A stretch of DNA of 62,655 nucleotides. Origin: Arcobacteraceae bacterium. Its GTDB lineage: Bacteria > Campylobacterota > Campylobacteria > Campylobacterales > Arcobacteraceae. How positions within the stretch are numbered: the first letter of the stretch is position 1; each line of letters opens with the position of its first letter. Below the pieces are notes generated by a model. That model was not told the origin of the DNA. It did no database searches and saw nothing but the letters and a program-made list of their open reading frames with translations. Location: assembly GCA_023138835.1 (NCBI GenBank), contig JAGLOP010000013.1, positions 1 through 62,655 of the forward strand. The letters are read 5' to 3'. Position numbers and translations under genes: made by a program. Below are positions 37,945 to 46,927 of the stretch, piece by piece.

Positions 37945-38325
37945 TTGAGATTAATAAATGAAAATGATTATGAATATAGATTTGGAACACATGGACCAAA
38001 ATATTTAACTGACAGCGGACCAAAAATTGATATGGGTGTAGTGGTTATCGGTGTTGGTGAAGCTCATCCTTGTCATAAACATGTTAAACAAGAGGAGTCA
38101 TTTTTTGTACTTGAAGGTGAGTGCGCTGTTTATGTAGACGGGGTGCGGGTTCTTATTAAACAAGGTGATTATTTACAGTGCGCACCCGGGGAAGCTCATA
38201 TGTTTATAAATGAAAGTGACGCATCATTTAAATCTGTATTTATAAAAGCTCCATATTTTGAAGTGAAAGACAGTGTTTATATTGATTGGAAACCAGGACA
38301 AAAGTTTGTGCGAGAAGAAGATTAA
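37945..38325 (+). CDS. Cupin-domain protein
   Basis: A 126-residue single-domain cupin. The two cupin motifs are visible: HPCHKHVKQEESFFVLEGE (about 47-65), carrying the metal-binding histidines and glutamate, and QCAPGEAHMFIN (about 79-90). Cupins serve as isomerases, dioxygenases or sugar-binding proteins; the position behind a sugar kinase/aldolase pair is suggestive only. The start is a TTG at 37945 with GAAGGA six bases upstream; no ATG fits. Three bases separate it from both neighbours' codons, so it is tightly operonic. Confidence 0.85.
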   Translation: MRLINENDYEYRFGTHGPKYLTDSGPKIDMGVVVIGVGEAHPCHKHVKQEESFFVLEGECAVYVDGVRVLIKQGDYLQCAPGEAHMFINESDASFKSVFIKAPYFEVKDSVYIDWKPGQKFVREED

Positions 38326-39465
<1,140 letters not shown>

Positions 39466-39550
39466 CTACAATGCCAAATCATAATTGGGACAATTCACAC
39501 GACGAAGTCTTGATTTATAAAAAAAACTTTTATATTAAAAGGAAAAAATA

Positions 39551-39841
39551 ATGACAATAGATGATACACTGATTAATAAACTATCAAAACTATCTTCTTT
39601 AGAAATTGCAGAAGAAAAGAGAGAAAACTTAAAAGCTGAACTTGCAGAAATTGTAGAGTTTGTAGAAAATTTAAATGATATAGATGTCAGCCATGTTGAT
39701 GCTACCTTTACAACAGTTGAGGGAGGTGCTGCATTAAGAGAAGATGTAGCTGTTCAAAATCAAGAATTATCAAAACATATAATAGAACATTCACCTAAAA
39801 GTGAAAATGGATATTTTATAGTTCCTAAAATTATTGAATAA
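39551..39841 (+). CDS. gatC: Aspartyl/glutamyl-tRNA amidotransferase subunit C
   Basis: A 96-residue GatC, the small clamp subunit of GatCAB. Seen: LINKLSKLSSLEIAEEKRENL, LAEIVEFVENLNDIDVSHVD and the C-terminal RED...SENGYFIVPKII, all family features. AAAAGGA precedes the ATG. Five bases separate it from the ArsC-family gene. It is not adjacent to gatB (7 kb upstream) or gatA. Confidence 0.95.
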   Translation: MTIDDTLINKLSKLSSLEIAEEKRENLKAELAEIVEFVENLNDIDVSHVDATFTTVEGGAALREDVAVQNQELSKHIIEHSPKSENGYFIVPKIIE

Positions 39842-39845
39842 TTAA

Positions 39846-40211
39846 ATGACTAAAATATATGGCATAAAAACCTGTGGAAGTGTGCGAAATGCTATCAAAT
39901 TTTGTAAAGAAAGTAATATAGAATTTGAATTCCACGATTTTAGAAAGTATCCTTTGTCAGAGGAAAAAGTAAAGTACTTTACCTCAAAAGTAGATATAAA
40001 TTTACTTTTTAATAATAAAGGTACAAAATATAAAACACTTAAGCTAAAAGATTTAAACCTTGACGAAGCTGGAAAATTAGAATGGCTTATTAAAGATAAT
40101 ATGCTATTTAAAAGACCGGTTATTGAGTATGGTGATGATAAGGTTTTAGTCGCTTTTAATGAAGATATAAAAAAAATATTAATACCAGTTGTAAAAGAGA
40201 ATTTAAGTTAA
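39846..40211 (+). CDS. ArsC/Spx-family (YffB-like) thioredoxin-fold protein
   Basis: A 121-residue protein beginning KIYGIKTCGSVRNAIKF, with the single active-site cysteine C10 in the CGS pattern of YffB/Spx relatives rather than the CSKSR pattern of true arsenate reductases. The conserved arginine-proline occurs in LFKRPVIEYGDD. Enzymatic role unknown; family members may be glutathione- or thioredoxin-dependent reductases. Coupled to gatC. A second family member, closer to arsenate reductase, is at 13181. Confidence 0.78.
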   Translation: MTKIYGIKTCGSVRNAIKFCKESNIEFEFHDFRKYPLSEEKVKYFTSKVDINLLFNNKGTKYKTLKLKDLNLDEAGKLEWLIKDNMLFKRPVIEYGDDKVLVAFNEDIKKILIPVVKENLS

Positions 40212-40249
40212 AATTGTTAATATTCGGACAAAAAACAAGGGTTTAAAAA

Positions 40250-40663
40250 TTGAGAAGATTAAAAGAATTTTTTTACAGTAAATTTTATATAGAACTTATT
40301 TTGGCATCAGTTCTTTTTTTAATTGCTGTTTTTACAAATAGTATGATTTTGATTATTATCTATTTACTATATTTTATTATTATGCTTGAGATTGTAAGAG
40401 CAGTTATGAGTTTTCTTAGAGAAAAAAGAGTTAAAATAGGGATACTTATTGATGCTTTTATTATATTGACACTTCGTGAATTTATTGTAAATGTTGTCAA
40501 AATAAATGAAGAGGATATAAATAGTTTAGAGTCACTTATGGCTAATGGTACTAACTTTAATATTATGATATTTGGTGGAGTATTAATGTTTTTATTTATT
40601 TTAAGATGGGCGGCTATGTTTACTTCACCCGATAAAAAAGAGATAGATAAAATTAAAAATTAA
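40250..40663 (+). CDS. PsiE-like membrane protein
   Basis: A 137-residue protein with four predicted membrane spans (about 13-30, 31-52, 62-82, 104-122). The pattern VRAVMSFLREKRVKIGILIDAFIIL and LREFIVNVVK matches the phosphate-starvation-inducible PsiE family as I know it. Function is unknown. The start is a TTG at 40250 with CAAGGG upstream; no ATG lies near. Its last four bases overlap the end of the convergent antiporter gene. Confidence 0.68.
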   Translation: MRRLKEFFYSKFYIELILASVLFLIAVFTNSMILIIIYLLYFIIMLEIVRAVMSFLREKRVKIGILIDAFIILTLREFIVNVVKINEEDINSLESLMANGTNFNIMIFGGVLMFLFILRWAAMFTSPDKKEIDKIKN

Positions 40664-41859
40664 ACACATTCAACTTTAAAATATTTTTTTAATAAAAATG
40701 GCGGTACTACAGTTGTGATGATGATAACAAAAATCAACATTGCATAAATATCATTTGGCAGTACTCCATTTATTCTACCCATTTCGGCAAATATCAAACC
40801 AACTTCTCCTCTTGGTATCATAGACACTCCAATAATCGCATTGTTTCTTATTGATTTTTGAAAAATAAAAAAAGCACCTATAAATTTACTGAAAAATGCA
40901 ATAAATATAAATGCCAAACTCATAACCCAAAATGAAGAGGATGAGAAGTTTATAACGCTAAGGTCTAAAGATAAACCAACCATTACAAAGAAAATAGGTG
41001 TAAACATTTGTATAATCGGTGTCATACTTGTTTTTACTTCATCAAGTAATTTTTCATTTGTACTTAAAAATGCTCCAAATGGCAAGAAAAATCTACGGGA
41101 CAGCGCAATACCTGCAGCAAAAGAGCCTAAAATGGCAGGAGCTCCTACAAGATGTGAAAGGTATGCAAAAAGTAATATAAGCGAAATAATAATAGTAGGC
41201 ATATAGCCCGATACTAAATTCTTACCATGAAATTTATGTATCAAATACGAGAGTGCTTTAGCTAAAATTGGAGCTAATATTAAAAAGCCTACAATCATAC
41301 CCGTTACGCTTAATGTATGATCAAAACTAACCTCTTTCGCGATAGAATAATCATATATAAAAACTAATAGAATAATACCGATAATATCATCAATAACAGC
41401 CGCTCCAATTACAATTTGGGCAATATTGGTATTTTCCATATGTATATCTTTTAAGACTCTAAGTGTGATACCTATACTAGTTGCAGTTAAAGTTCCCCCT
41501 ACAAATAATGATATATCAAATGCCAGTCCAAATAAATAATATGCTGTTAAAAGTCCAAATGCAAATGGTAAAACTACACCTAAAATCGCTACAATCATAG
41601 ATTTTTTACCGGCATCCTTTAATCTGTCAAAATCTGTTTCTAAACCAACTTCAAATAAAAGTAAAATAATACCAATTTCAGCTAATATTTTTAGAACCTC
41701 ATTGGGCTCTACCAATCCTAAAATAGATGAACCTAATAATACTCCGGCAAAAAGCTCTCCAAGTACGGATGGTACTCCAAATCTGGCAAAAACTTCACCT
41801 AGAATTCTAGCTACAATTAATATTAAAAAAAGTGTTAAGAAAAAATCATGTATAACCAT
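40660..41859 (-). CDS. Cation:proton antiporter (CPA2 / KefB-type)
   Basis: A 399-residue transporter with about 12 hydrophobic spans, of the CPA2 family exchanging Na+ or K+ for protons. Seen: FGVPSVLGELFAGVLLG, LLLFEVGLETDFDRL, TATSIGITLRVL, the ion-site region GAAVIDDIIGIILL with paired aspartates, and MIPRGEVGLIFAEMG near the C-terminus. No C-terminal TrkA-N domain follows. An ACTAAAT/ATTTAGT hairpin lies just upstream at 41870-41886. Substrate ion cannot be read from the sequence. Confidence 0.88.
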   Translation of the reverse strand: MVIHDFFLTLFLILIVARILGEVFARFGVPSVLGELFAGVLLGSSILGLVEPNEVLKILAEIGIILLLFEVGLETDFDRLKDAGKKSMIVAILGVVLPFAFGLLTAYYLFGLAFDISLFVGGTLTATSIGITLRVLKDIHMENTNIAQIVIGAAVIDDIIGIILLVFIYDYSIAKEVSFDHTLSVTGMIVGFLILAPILAKALSYLIHKFHGKNLVSGYMPTIIISLILLFAYLSHLVGAPAILGSFAAGIALSRRFFLPFGAFLSTNEKLLDEVKTSMTPIIQMFTPIFFVMVGLSLDLSVINFSSSSFWVMSLAFIFIAFFSKFIGAFFIFQKSIRNNAIIGVSMIPRGEVGLIFAEMGRINGVLPNDIYAMLIFVIIITTVVPPFLLKKYFKVECV

Positions 41860-41869
41860 ATAAAATTAT

Positions 41870-41886
41870 ACTAAATATTATTTAGT
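41870..41886 (-). repeat. Inverted repeat upstream of the antiporter gene
   Basis: ACTAAAT (41870-41876), spacer ATT, ATTTAGT (41880-41886), 10 bases before the antiporter start on the minus strand. It could be an operator or leader hairpin; nothing else supports a function. Confidence 0.3.
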
Positions 41887-42015
41887 AATATGATTAATTG
41901 TAACCAACCTGTTATTGATGGTATTAATTTCACTTAATGCTTTTGCTGTTTATCTACGGAAAAAGTTTGAGGTTAAGTGGTAATCAAAAGATAACACAGC
42001 TTTACCACATTATTT

Positions 42016-42024
42016 TGATACAAT
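42016..42024 (+). promoter_or_regulatory. Extended -10 promoter for the SpoIIAA-like gene
   Basis: TGATACAAT after a T-rich stretch, 28 bases before the ATG at 42053; GAGGAG is the ribosome-binding site. Confidence 0.5.
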
Positions 42025-42052
42025 GTCTCAAAAGTTATATGAGGAGTAAAGT

Positions 42053-42655
42053 ATGTCTAAGTATATTGAACATGGAATATCAATAGGTGTCAGCAGAGTT
42101 GGAGATGTTATTTTTATGAAGCTGAAAATAAATGGAACTTTGACGCATAAAGATTATGAACTTATGATACCAATGATTGAAAATGCAATAAAATCAGTTA
42201 AAGAACCAAAAATAAAAGTTTTGGTTGATGCTGTTAATTTTAATGGTTGGGAAGCTAAAGCTTTATGGGATGATTTAAAATTTAGTTTGAGTCATCTAGA
42301 ATTATTTGCAAAAATAGCTTTTGTAGGTAATAAAAAATGGGAAGAATATGCGATTAAAATTTCAAATTGGTTTATGATTGGCGATATACAATATTTTGAG
42401 AATATGGATGATGCTATTGTTTGGATAAATACTGAAAAACCAAAAATGGATGCTATTCAAAAAGAATTAGCTAGTAGAGAAGGTGAGATAAAAAAATCGT
42501 TAGAGTTGTTATTTAAAGCAAATATGAAAATTACAGACTGGGATGTTCCAGAAGCTGATGATCAAAAGGCAGCTGAAATTTTGGTTGATATTTTATCTAA
42601 AAAACTTGATGATATTAAATCAGATGTTAAAAATGGGAAGTATAAATACTATTAA
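42053..42655 (+). CDS. SpoIIAA-like/STAS-fold protein with C-terminal extension
   Basis: A 200-residue soluble protein. Residues about 1-125 match the SpoIIAA-like (PF11964 type) domain: VIFMKLKINGTLTHKDYELM, IKVLVDAVNFNGWEAKALWDDL, KIAFVGNKKWEEY, FENMDDAIVWI. The usual family is about 120 residues; here an 80-residue charged helical extension follows (KELASREGEIKKSLELLF onward). Role unknown; relatives are sometimes linked to membrane or stress signalling. It has its own promoter and strong GAGGAG site. Confidence 0.8.
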   Translation: MSKYIEHGISIGVSRVGDVIFMKLKINGTLTHKDYELMIPMIENAIKSVKEPKIKVLVDAVNFNGWEAKALWDDLKFSLSHLELFAKIAFVGNKKWEEYAIKISNWFMIGDIQYFENMDDAIVWINTEKPKMDAIQKELASREGEIKKSLELLFKANMKITDWDVPEADDQKAAEILVDILSKKLDDIKSDVKNGKYKYY

Positions 42656-42672
42656 AAGTTAAAAAGTGAATA

Positions 42673-42749
42673 GTTTTATTCATCTTCTATTCATCTTTAT
42701 TAAATATACTTATATATCTATAAACAAGATGAAAAGAGATGAATATAAC
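42673..42749 (+). repeat. Long inverted repeat covering the start of the gene at 42739
   Basis: ATTCATCTTCTATTCATCTT (42678-42697) is nearly the reverse complement of AAGATGAAAAGAGATGAAT (42726-42744), and the match extends outward with one mismatch to 42673 and 42749. The 28-base loop is AT-rich. In an mRNA reading through from upstream, the right arm, which includes the ribosome site and ATG, would be base-paired. The left arm itself contains a direct repeat of ATTCATCTT. Confidence 0.6.
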
Positions 42750-43371
42750 ATACTATTGTCCTAACAGAATAAAACCAAACCTATTAAGAGAACAAAAAAC
42801 AGAAGCTTTGCTTGTATTTATAAGAACCATACTTGAAGAATCATTCAATGAAAATGATATATTAAAAATATGCTCTAACGAAGATGCTAAAATTATCCAT
42901 AATACTTTATCAAAGCTATTAAAAGAACTTCAAAAATATGTAGTAAATGCAAGCTATTTACAATATGTAAGAATGAATACTGATAAAAATAAAGCATTTC
43001 ATATATTAGCTACAAAAGAATCGCCGCTAATAGTTTATTATAATGCATTATCAAAAGGTATTGTAGCAAGTATATCCGCAGAATCAACTTGGATACCGGA
43101 ACTTGTAATAATTGCACTTTTAAGTGAATGGATACTGGAAGAAGAAAAATCAATATATTTGTATCCTTTTTTAAAAGATATTGATTATACGAGTTTAATA
43201 ACTATCTTTGATAAGGCAAGGATTGATGTTAGAAAAATAGATATCCAAAGATATAATTTTGAAAAAGATGTAATGATGAATATGTATAAAGTTTCTAGCA
43301 ATTTAATTGATAAACTTAAAAAGGTTAAATTTAAAGCTTCCAGTTATAAGAAATCTAAGAAGCATAGATAA
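42739..43371 (+). CDS. Cytoplasmic protein of unknown function
   Basis: A 210-residue protein with no signal peptide, membrane span or recognised motif. It begins MNITYYCPNRIKPNLL, is mostly helical, and has a very basic C-terminus (KLKKVKFKASSYKKSKKHR) that could bind nucleic acid or a membrane surface. The start codon and ribosome site lie in the right arm of a long inverted repeat, suggesting translational control. It lies 83 bases after the SpoIIAA-like gene and 81 bases before the beta-CASP nuclease gene. Confidence 0.65.
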   Translation: MNITYYCPNRIKPNLLREQKTEALLVFIRTILEESFNENDILKICSNEDAKIIHNTLSKLLKELQKYVVNASYLQYVRMNTDKNKAFHILATKESPLIVYYNALSKGIVASISAESTWIPELVIIALLSEWILEEEKSIYLYPFLKDIDYTSLITIFDKARIDVRKIDIQRYNFEKDVMMNMYKVSSNLIDKLKKVKFKASSYKKSKKHR

Positions 43372-43426
43372 AAAATATAAAAAATCATTATCTAATAAAT
43401 AACACAATTTTACCACTTAATTTTTT

Positions 43427-43432
43427 TATAAT
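43427..43432 (+). promoter_or_regulatory. -10 element for the beta-CASP nuclease gene
   Basis: TATAAT after seven T, 20 bases before the ATG at 43453; AAGGAG is the ribosome-binding site. Confidence 0.55.
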
Positions 43433-43452
43433 ATAAGCATCAAGGAGATTAA

Positions 43453-44853
43453 ATGGCTTTTATACAATCATTCGGAGCGGCAAAGGTTGTTACAGGTTCA
43501 GCTCATCTAATAACATTGGACAATGGCAAAAAGTTATTGATAGATTGCGGAATGTTTCAAGGCGAAAATGAAGAAAAAAATATCAAATCCTTTGAATTTA
43601 ATCCGTCAGAAATAGACTGGTTGATTTTTACCCATGCTCATCTTGATCATGTGGGGCGAGCACCAATTCTATATAAAGAGGGTTTTTTTGGGGAAATTAT
43701 TGCTACACATTCTACTTTTGAACTGGCAAAGGTTGTATTGCTTGATAGTGCACGACTTGCAAAAGAGGAGTATTACACATACTATAAAAAAGCACAAAGA
43801 AGAGGTGAAGAAAATTTAATTAAACCACCGCTTTATACACCAGAAGAAGTTGAATCATTTTTAACTCTAAAAAAGCGTTATGCAGTATATTCAACACCTA
43901 TTATTTTAACAAAAGATTTAAACATAACATTTCATAATGCAGGGCATATTTTAGGCTCATCATTTGTTGAAGTTCGTTTTATTGAAAACGGTGTTGAAAA
44001 AGTGCTTATTTTTAGTGGAGATTTAGGTAATAAAAATGATATGGTTCTGCCTTTTATTCAAAATGTAGAAAAAGCAGATGTTCTTTATATAGAATCAACT
44101 TATGGAGACAGAAATCATAAGAATATGAAAAAATCTCTCAAAGAATTTAAGAAAACTGTTTTAAACACACTAAAACATGGCGGTGTTGTGTTGATACCCT
44201 CATTTGCTATTGAAAGAACACAAGAGTTATTGTGTATTTTTAAATTAATGTATAAAAATGGTGAGTTGCCAGCTTCGTGTAAAATATTTCTAGATAGTCC
44301 TATGGCAATTCGTGCAACAAATGTTTATAACAAATATCCTGATGAGTTAAGCAAATTATGTCAAAATTTTCTAAAAGAAGATGGATCTGTTTTTAATTTT
44401 CCACAACTTGAATTTACACAAACACAAAAAGAATCTCAGAAAATCAATTTAATACAAAATGATGCAATTATTATAGCCGGAAGCGGTATGTGTAATGGTG
44501 GTAGAATTTTACAACACTTTAAACATCGTTTGTGGAATAAAAAGAATTCAGTTTTATTTGTCGGTTATCAAGCAAAAGGGACATTTGGCCGCCGTTTGGT
44601 TGAAGGTGCAAAATGGTTTAAGTTTTATAATGAACGAATAAAAATCAAGGCAAGTGTACACACTATCAATGGTTTTTCTGCACATGCTGATCAAACTGGA
44701 TTAATACGGTGGTTAAAACATTTTGATAACCTTGGTAAGATTTTTTTAGTTCACGGTGAAGAGGATAAACAAATTATATTTAAAAAAGCAATTAAGAAAA
44801 AACTAGGTATTAAAGCACATATAATAGAAAAAGATGATGAGATTTATGTATGA
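43453..44853 (+). CDS. Metallo-beta-lactamase/beta-CASP RNA nuclease (CPSF/Ysh1-like)
   Basis: A 466-residue metallo-hydrolase of the RNA-processing group. Seen: FGAAKVVTGSAHLI, metal site THAHLDHVGR (H61, H63, D65, H66), NAGHILGSSFVEV, FSGDLG, the beta-CASP part with YIESTYGDR, IPSFAIERTQELL, SGMCNGGRI, and the C-terminal RMMBL-like region with INGFSAHADQTGL and FLVHGEE. It is distinct from the RNase J at 3293, having no long N-terminal tail. Targets in bacteria are little known. Its stop shares bases with a small downstream frame. Confidence 0.88.
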   Translation: MAFIQSFGAAKVVTGSAHLITLDNGKKLLIDCGMFQGENEEKNIKSFEFNPSEIDWLIFTHAHLDHVGRAPILYKEGFFGEIIATHSTFELAKVVLLDSARLAKEEYYTYYKKAQRRGEENLIKPPLYTPEEVESFLTLKKRYAVYSTPIILTKDLNITFHNAGHILGSSFVEVRFIENGVEKVLIFSGDLGNKNDMVLPFIQNVEKADVLYIESTYGDRNHKNMKKSLKEFKKTVLNTLKHGGVVLIPSFAIERTQELLCIFKLMYKNGELPASCKIFLDSPMAIRATNVYNKYPDELSKLCQNFLKEDGSVFNFPQLEFTQTQKESQKINLIQNDAIIIAGSGMCNGGRILQHFKHRLWNKKNSVLFVGYQAKGTFGRRLVEGAKWFKFYNERIKIKASVHTINGFSAHADQTGLIRWLKHFDNLGKIFLVHGEEDKQIIFKKAIKKKLGIKAHIIEKDDEIYV

Positions 44854-44942
44854 AAAAAGAGTTATCAACGCAGGAGATATTAAACCAACTTGATACAAAT
44901 GTAGAGACGGGTGATCTGGCTACAAGAATTCATAAACAATAA
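44850..44942 (+). pseudogene. 30-residue frame, possible remnant of a P-type ATPase N-terminus
   Basis: An ATG overlapping the nuclease stop opens 30 codons ending MKKELSTQEIL to RIHKQ. The stretch LSTQEILNQLDTNVETG resembles the N-terminal cation-ATPase segment (a helix followed by L-x-T/D...G) found at the start of P-type cation pumps; the rest of such a pump is absent in all frames downstream. Either a decayed gene end or an unrelated peptide. Recognition is by eye from a short string and is uncertain. Confidence 0.3.
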
Positions 44943-44952
44943 ATCAGCAGTT

Positions 44953-45651
44953 TTAGTTGATTTTCTTTGAAATAAAAATTTGTTTATCGAATTCTTCAAC
45001 ATCATGAAGTTTAAATTCCATTACAGATTCAACATCAAAACCACAAAATTCCAGCTCTTTTGTTAAAAATTCTTTTGAATGATAATATTGTTTTATAGTT
45101 CCACTTTCTTTTTTATATAAATCTTTAATTGATGAAAATAATGTAACATCAGTTTTTAGTATTTTATTTTCATATAAAGCATCAATGGCAATAAATTTAT
45201 CTGTCATATCAATGGTTAAAGAACCTTGCGCAACTTCTTCAAAGCCATATAAGGTATTTACATCAAATACAAAGTAACCGTATTTGTTTAGGGTTTTAAA
45301 AGCACAAGTAAAAAAGTTTCGGATATTTTTCTTAGGGATATAATTTATTACATCAAATATTGCAGTTGCACAATCAAATTTTTCATTAACTTTACATAAA
45401 TCTATACATTTGGCATTGATCTCTTTTTTATGACAAATTTCAATTTGTGAAGCACTGAGGTCAATGCCAAAAGTTTCAATCTTTGATGATTTTAGGATTT
45501 CTAAAAAAGCACCTTGTCCGCAGCCAATATCAAGTAAACTTTTTGGCTCCAGCTCATCTATAATATCTTTAAAAGTATTGTGTAGGGCTTCTGTCTCAGC
45601 ATCAATTTCAAGATATTGCTCAATACTTGCATATAAGTCAAGTCCTTGCAA
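44953..45651 (-). CDS. SAM-dependent methyltransferase, class I
   Basis: A 232-residue class I methyltransferase. Seen: SAM motif LLDIGCGQGAFLEIL (about 39-53), FGIDLSASQIEIC, and FDCATAIFDVINYIP as motif II. The C-terminal half is beta-rich, as in small-molecule methyltransferases. Substrate unknown. Its start lies 14 bases inside the end of hisG, so it is translated with hisG, but a histidine link is not implied. It converges on the small frame at 44850. Confidence 0.82.
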   Translation of the reverse strand: MQGLDLYASIEQYLEIDAETEALHNTFKDIIDELEPKSLLDIGCGQGAFLEILKSSKIETFGIDLSASQIEICHKKEINAKCIDLCKVNEKFDCATAIFDVINYIPKKNIRNFFTCAFKTLNKYGYFVFDVNTLYGFEEVAQGSLTIDMTDKFIAIDALYENKILKTDVTLFSSIKDLYKKESGTIKQYYHSKEFLTKELEFCGFDVESVMEFKLHDVEEFDKQIFISKKIN

Positions 45652-46243
45652 GCTTTTCTCTTAAATCTAGAATTTCCTCTTTTTTTGCATAAAACGAATT
45701 TTTATTTGCGATTAGGTTGGCACTTGAATACATAATGGTATCCCCAACTTCTAAACCGTTTTGTTTCATAGTAAGACCAGTTTCTACAATATCTACAATA
45801 CAATCACTAAGACCTACAAGCGGTGCTAATTCTATCGAACCATAAAGTTTAACAACTTCTACTGCCATAGCTTTTTTCTCAAAAAACTTTTTAGCTATTG
45901 TAGTGTGTTTGGTAGCCACTTTTATGCTGCTTGCATTCCAGTTTATCTTTTCACCTTGTTTAAGTCCAATTGCAACTTTACATTTTCCAATTTCAAGGTC
46001 AAGCAGTTTCATTAAATCATATTCTTTCTCTTCAAGTACATCAAGACCAACTACGCCCAAATCAGCAGACCCATACATAACATAAGTTGGTACATCTTGG
46101 TTTCTTACATTTAAAAATGTAAAACCTGCTTTTTCTAAAATAAGTTTTCTGTCTTCAAATACAAATTTTTCATTAAACACTTTTTCAAATTTTTCTAAAG
46201 TTTGTTCAGCAATTCTACCCTTTGGCAAAGCTATTGTCAGCAT
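45638..46243 (-). CDS. hisG: ATP phosphoribosyltransferase, short form
   Basis: A 201-residue HisG catalysing the first step of histidine synthesis. Seen: LTIALPKGRIAEQTL, the PRPP-type loop near YGSIELAPLVGLSDCIVDIVETG, and GSADLGVVGLDVL. The short form lacks the C-terminal regulatory domain and usually needs HisZ, a HisRS-like partner; no hisZ is in the window. coaX lies 27 bases upstream. Confidence 0.95.
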   Translation of the reverse strand: MLTIALPKGRIAEQTLEKFEKVFNEKFVFEDRKLILEKAGFTFLNVRNQDVPTYVMYGSADLGVVGLDVLEEKEYDLMKLLDLEIGKCKVAIGLKQGEKINWNASSIKVATKHTTIAKKFFEKKAMAVEVVKLYGSIELAPLVGLSDCIVDIVETGLTMKQNGLEVGDTIMYSSANLIANKNSFYAKKEEILDLREKLART

Positions 46244-46270
46244 ACTTTTCTCCCATTTTTTATTATTTTT

Positions 46271-46912
46271 TTATAAATCAAAATTTCTACTATGTATCAA
46301 TTGTGTCATTGAATTAAATATCAAATCTTTTTTATATTTTTTATATTTAAAATATTTTATTAGATATTTTGAGTCTTCACCTGTAAAATATATTTTTAAT
46401 TTATACTTATCTTGACAACTTTGAATTGGCAAAATAATTGATTTTAATATCGCATAACTTATTGCATCATCTGTATTAAGTGGCATTTTATCCAAATTTA
46501 CTTTTTTTGTAAAATTAAAATGTAGTTTTTGCGATATTTGCGGATAAAAACCAATTGATTTTTTGATACCGTTTAAAATAAAACCGCCTTTATGGTTACC
46601 ATTTTTCATAACATCAACTGTAATAGCACTTCCACAATCTACTATAATACCATTTTTGATGTTTTGACAGGCAATCTTTCTATCAGATCCCATCCCTTTA
46701 TACATGGTGTCAAAATCTAAAAATCTTTCAATATTAACAGCTTTTGGGTATTTCTTCAAAAACTTATTCGTTGCTTTATCATTTACACTTATAAAATATA
46801 TTTTATTTTTAATTGTCGGTAAATCTTTTAATTTAGCATCAACACCAACTTTAAACTTTTTTCCGTGATGAAAAAAAGCAAAAGTAGTATTTCCAATATC
46901 ACATAGAGTCAT
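46271..46912 (-). CDS. coaX: Type III pantothenate kinase
   Basis: A 213-residue ASKHA-fold kinase for the first step of coenzyme A synthesis. Seen: N-terminal phosphate motif CDIGNTTFAFF (4-14), DRKIACQ, IIVDCGSAITVDVM and GGFILNGIKKS, all CoaX signatures. It is somewhat shorter than the bacterial average (about 250), as in Helicobacter. It is 15 bases downstream of the lipoprotein gene and upstream of hisG; the order lipoprotein-coaX is one I recall from C. jejuni. Confidence 0.92.
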   Translation of the reverse strand: MTLCDIGNTTFAFFHHGKKFKVGVDAKLKDLPTIKNKIYFISVNDKATNKFLKKYPKAVNIERFLDFDTMYKGMGSDRKIACQNIKNGIIVDCGSAITVDVMKNGNHKGGFILNGIKKSIGFYPQISQKLHFNFTKKVNLDKMPLNTDDAISYAILKSIILPIQSCQDKYKLKIYFTGEDSKYLIKYFKYKKYKKDLIFNSMTQLIHSRNFDL

Positions 46913-46927
46913 TTTAAATAAAGCTGA

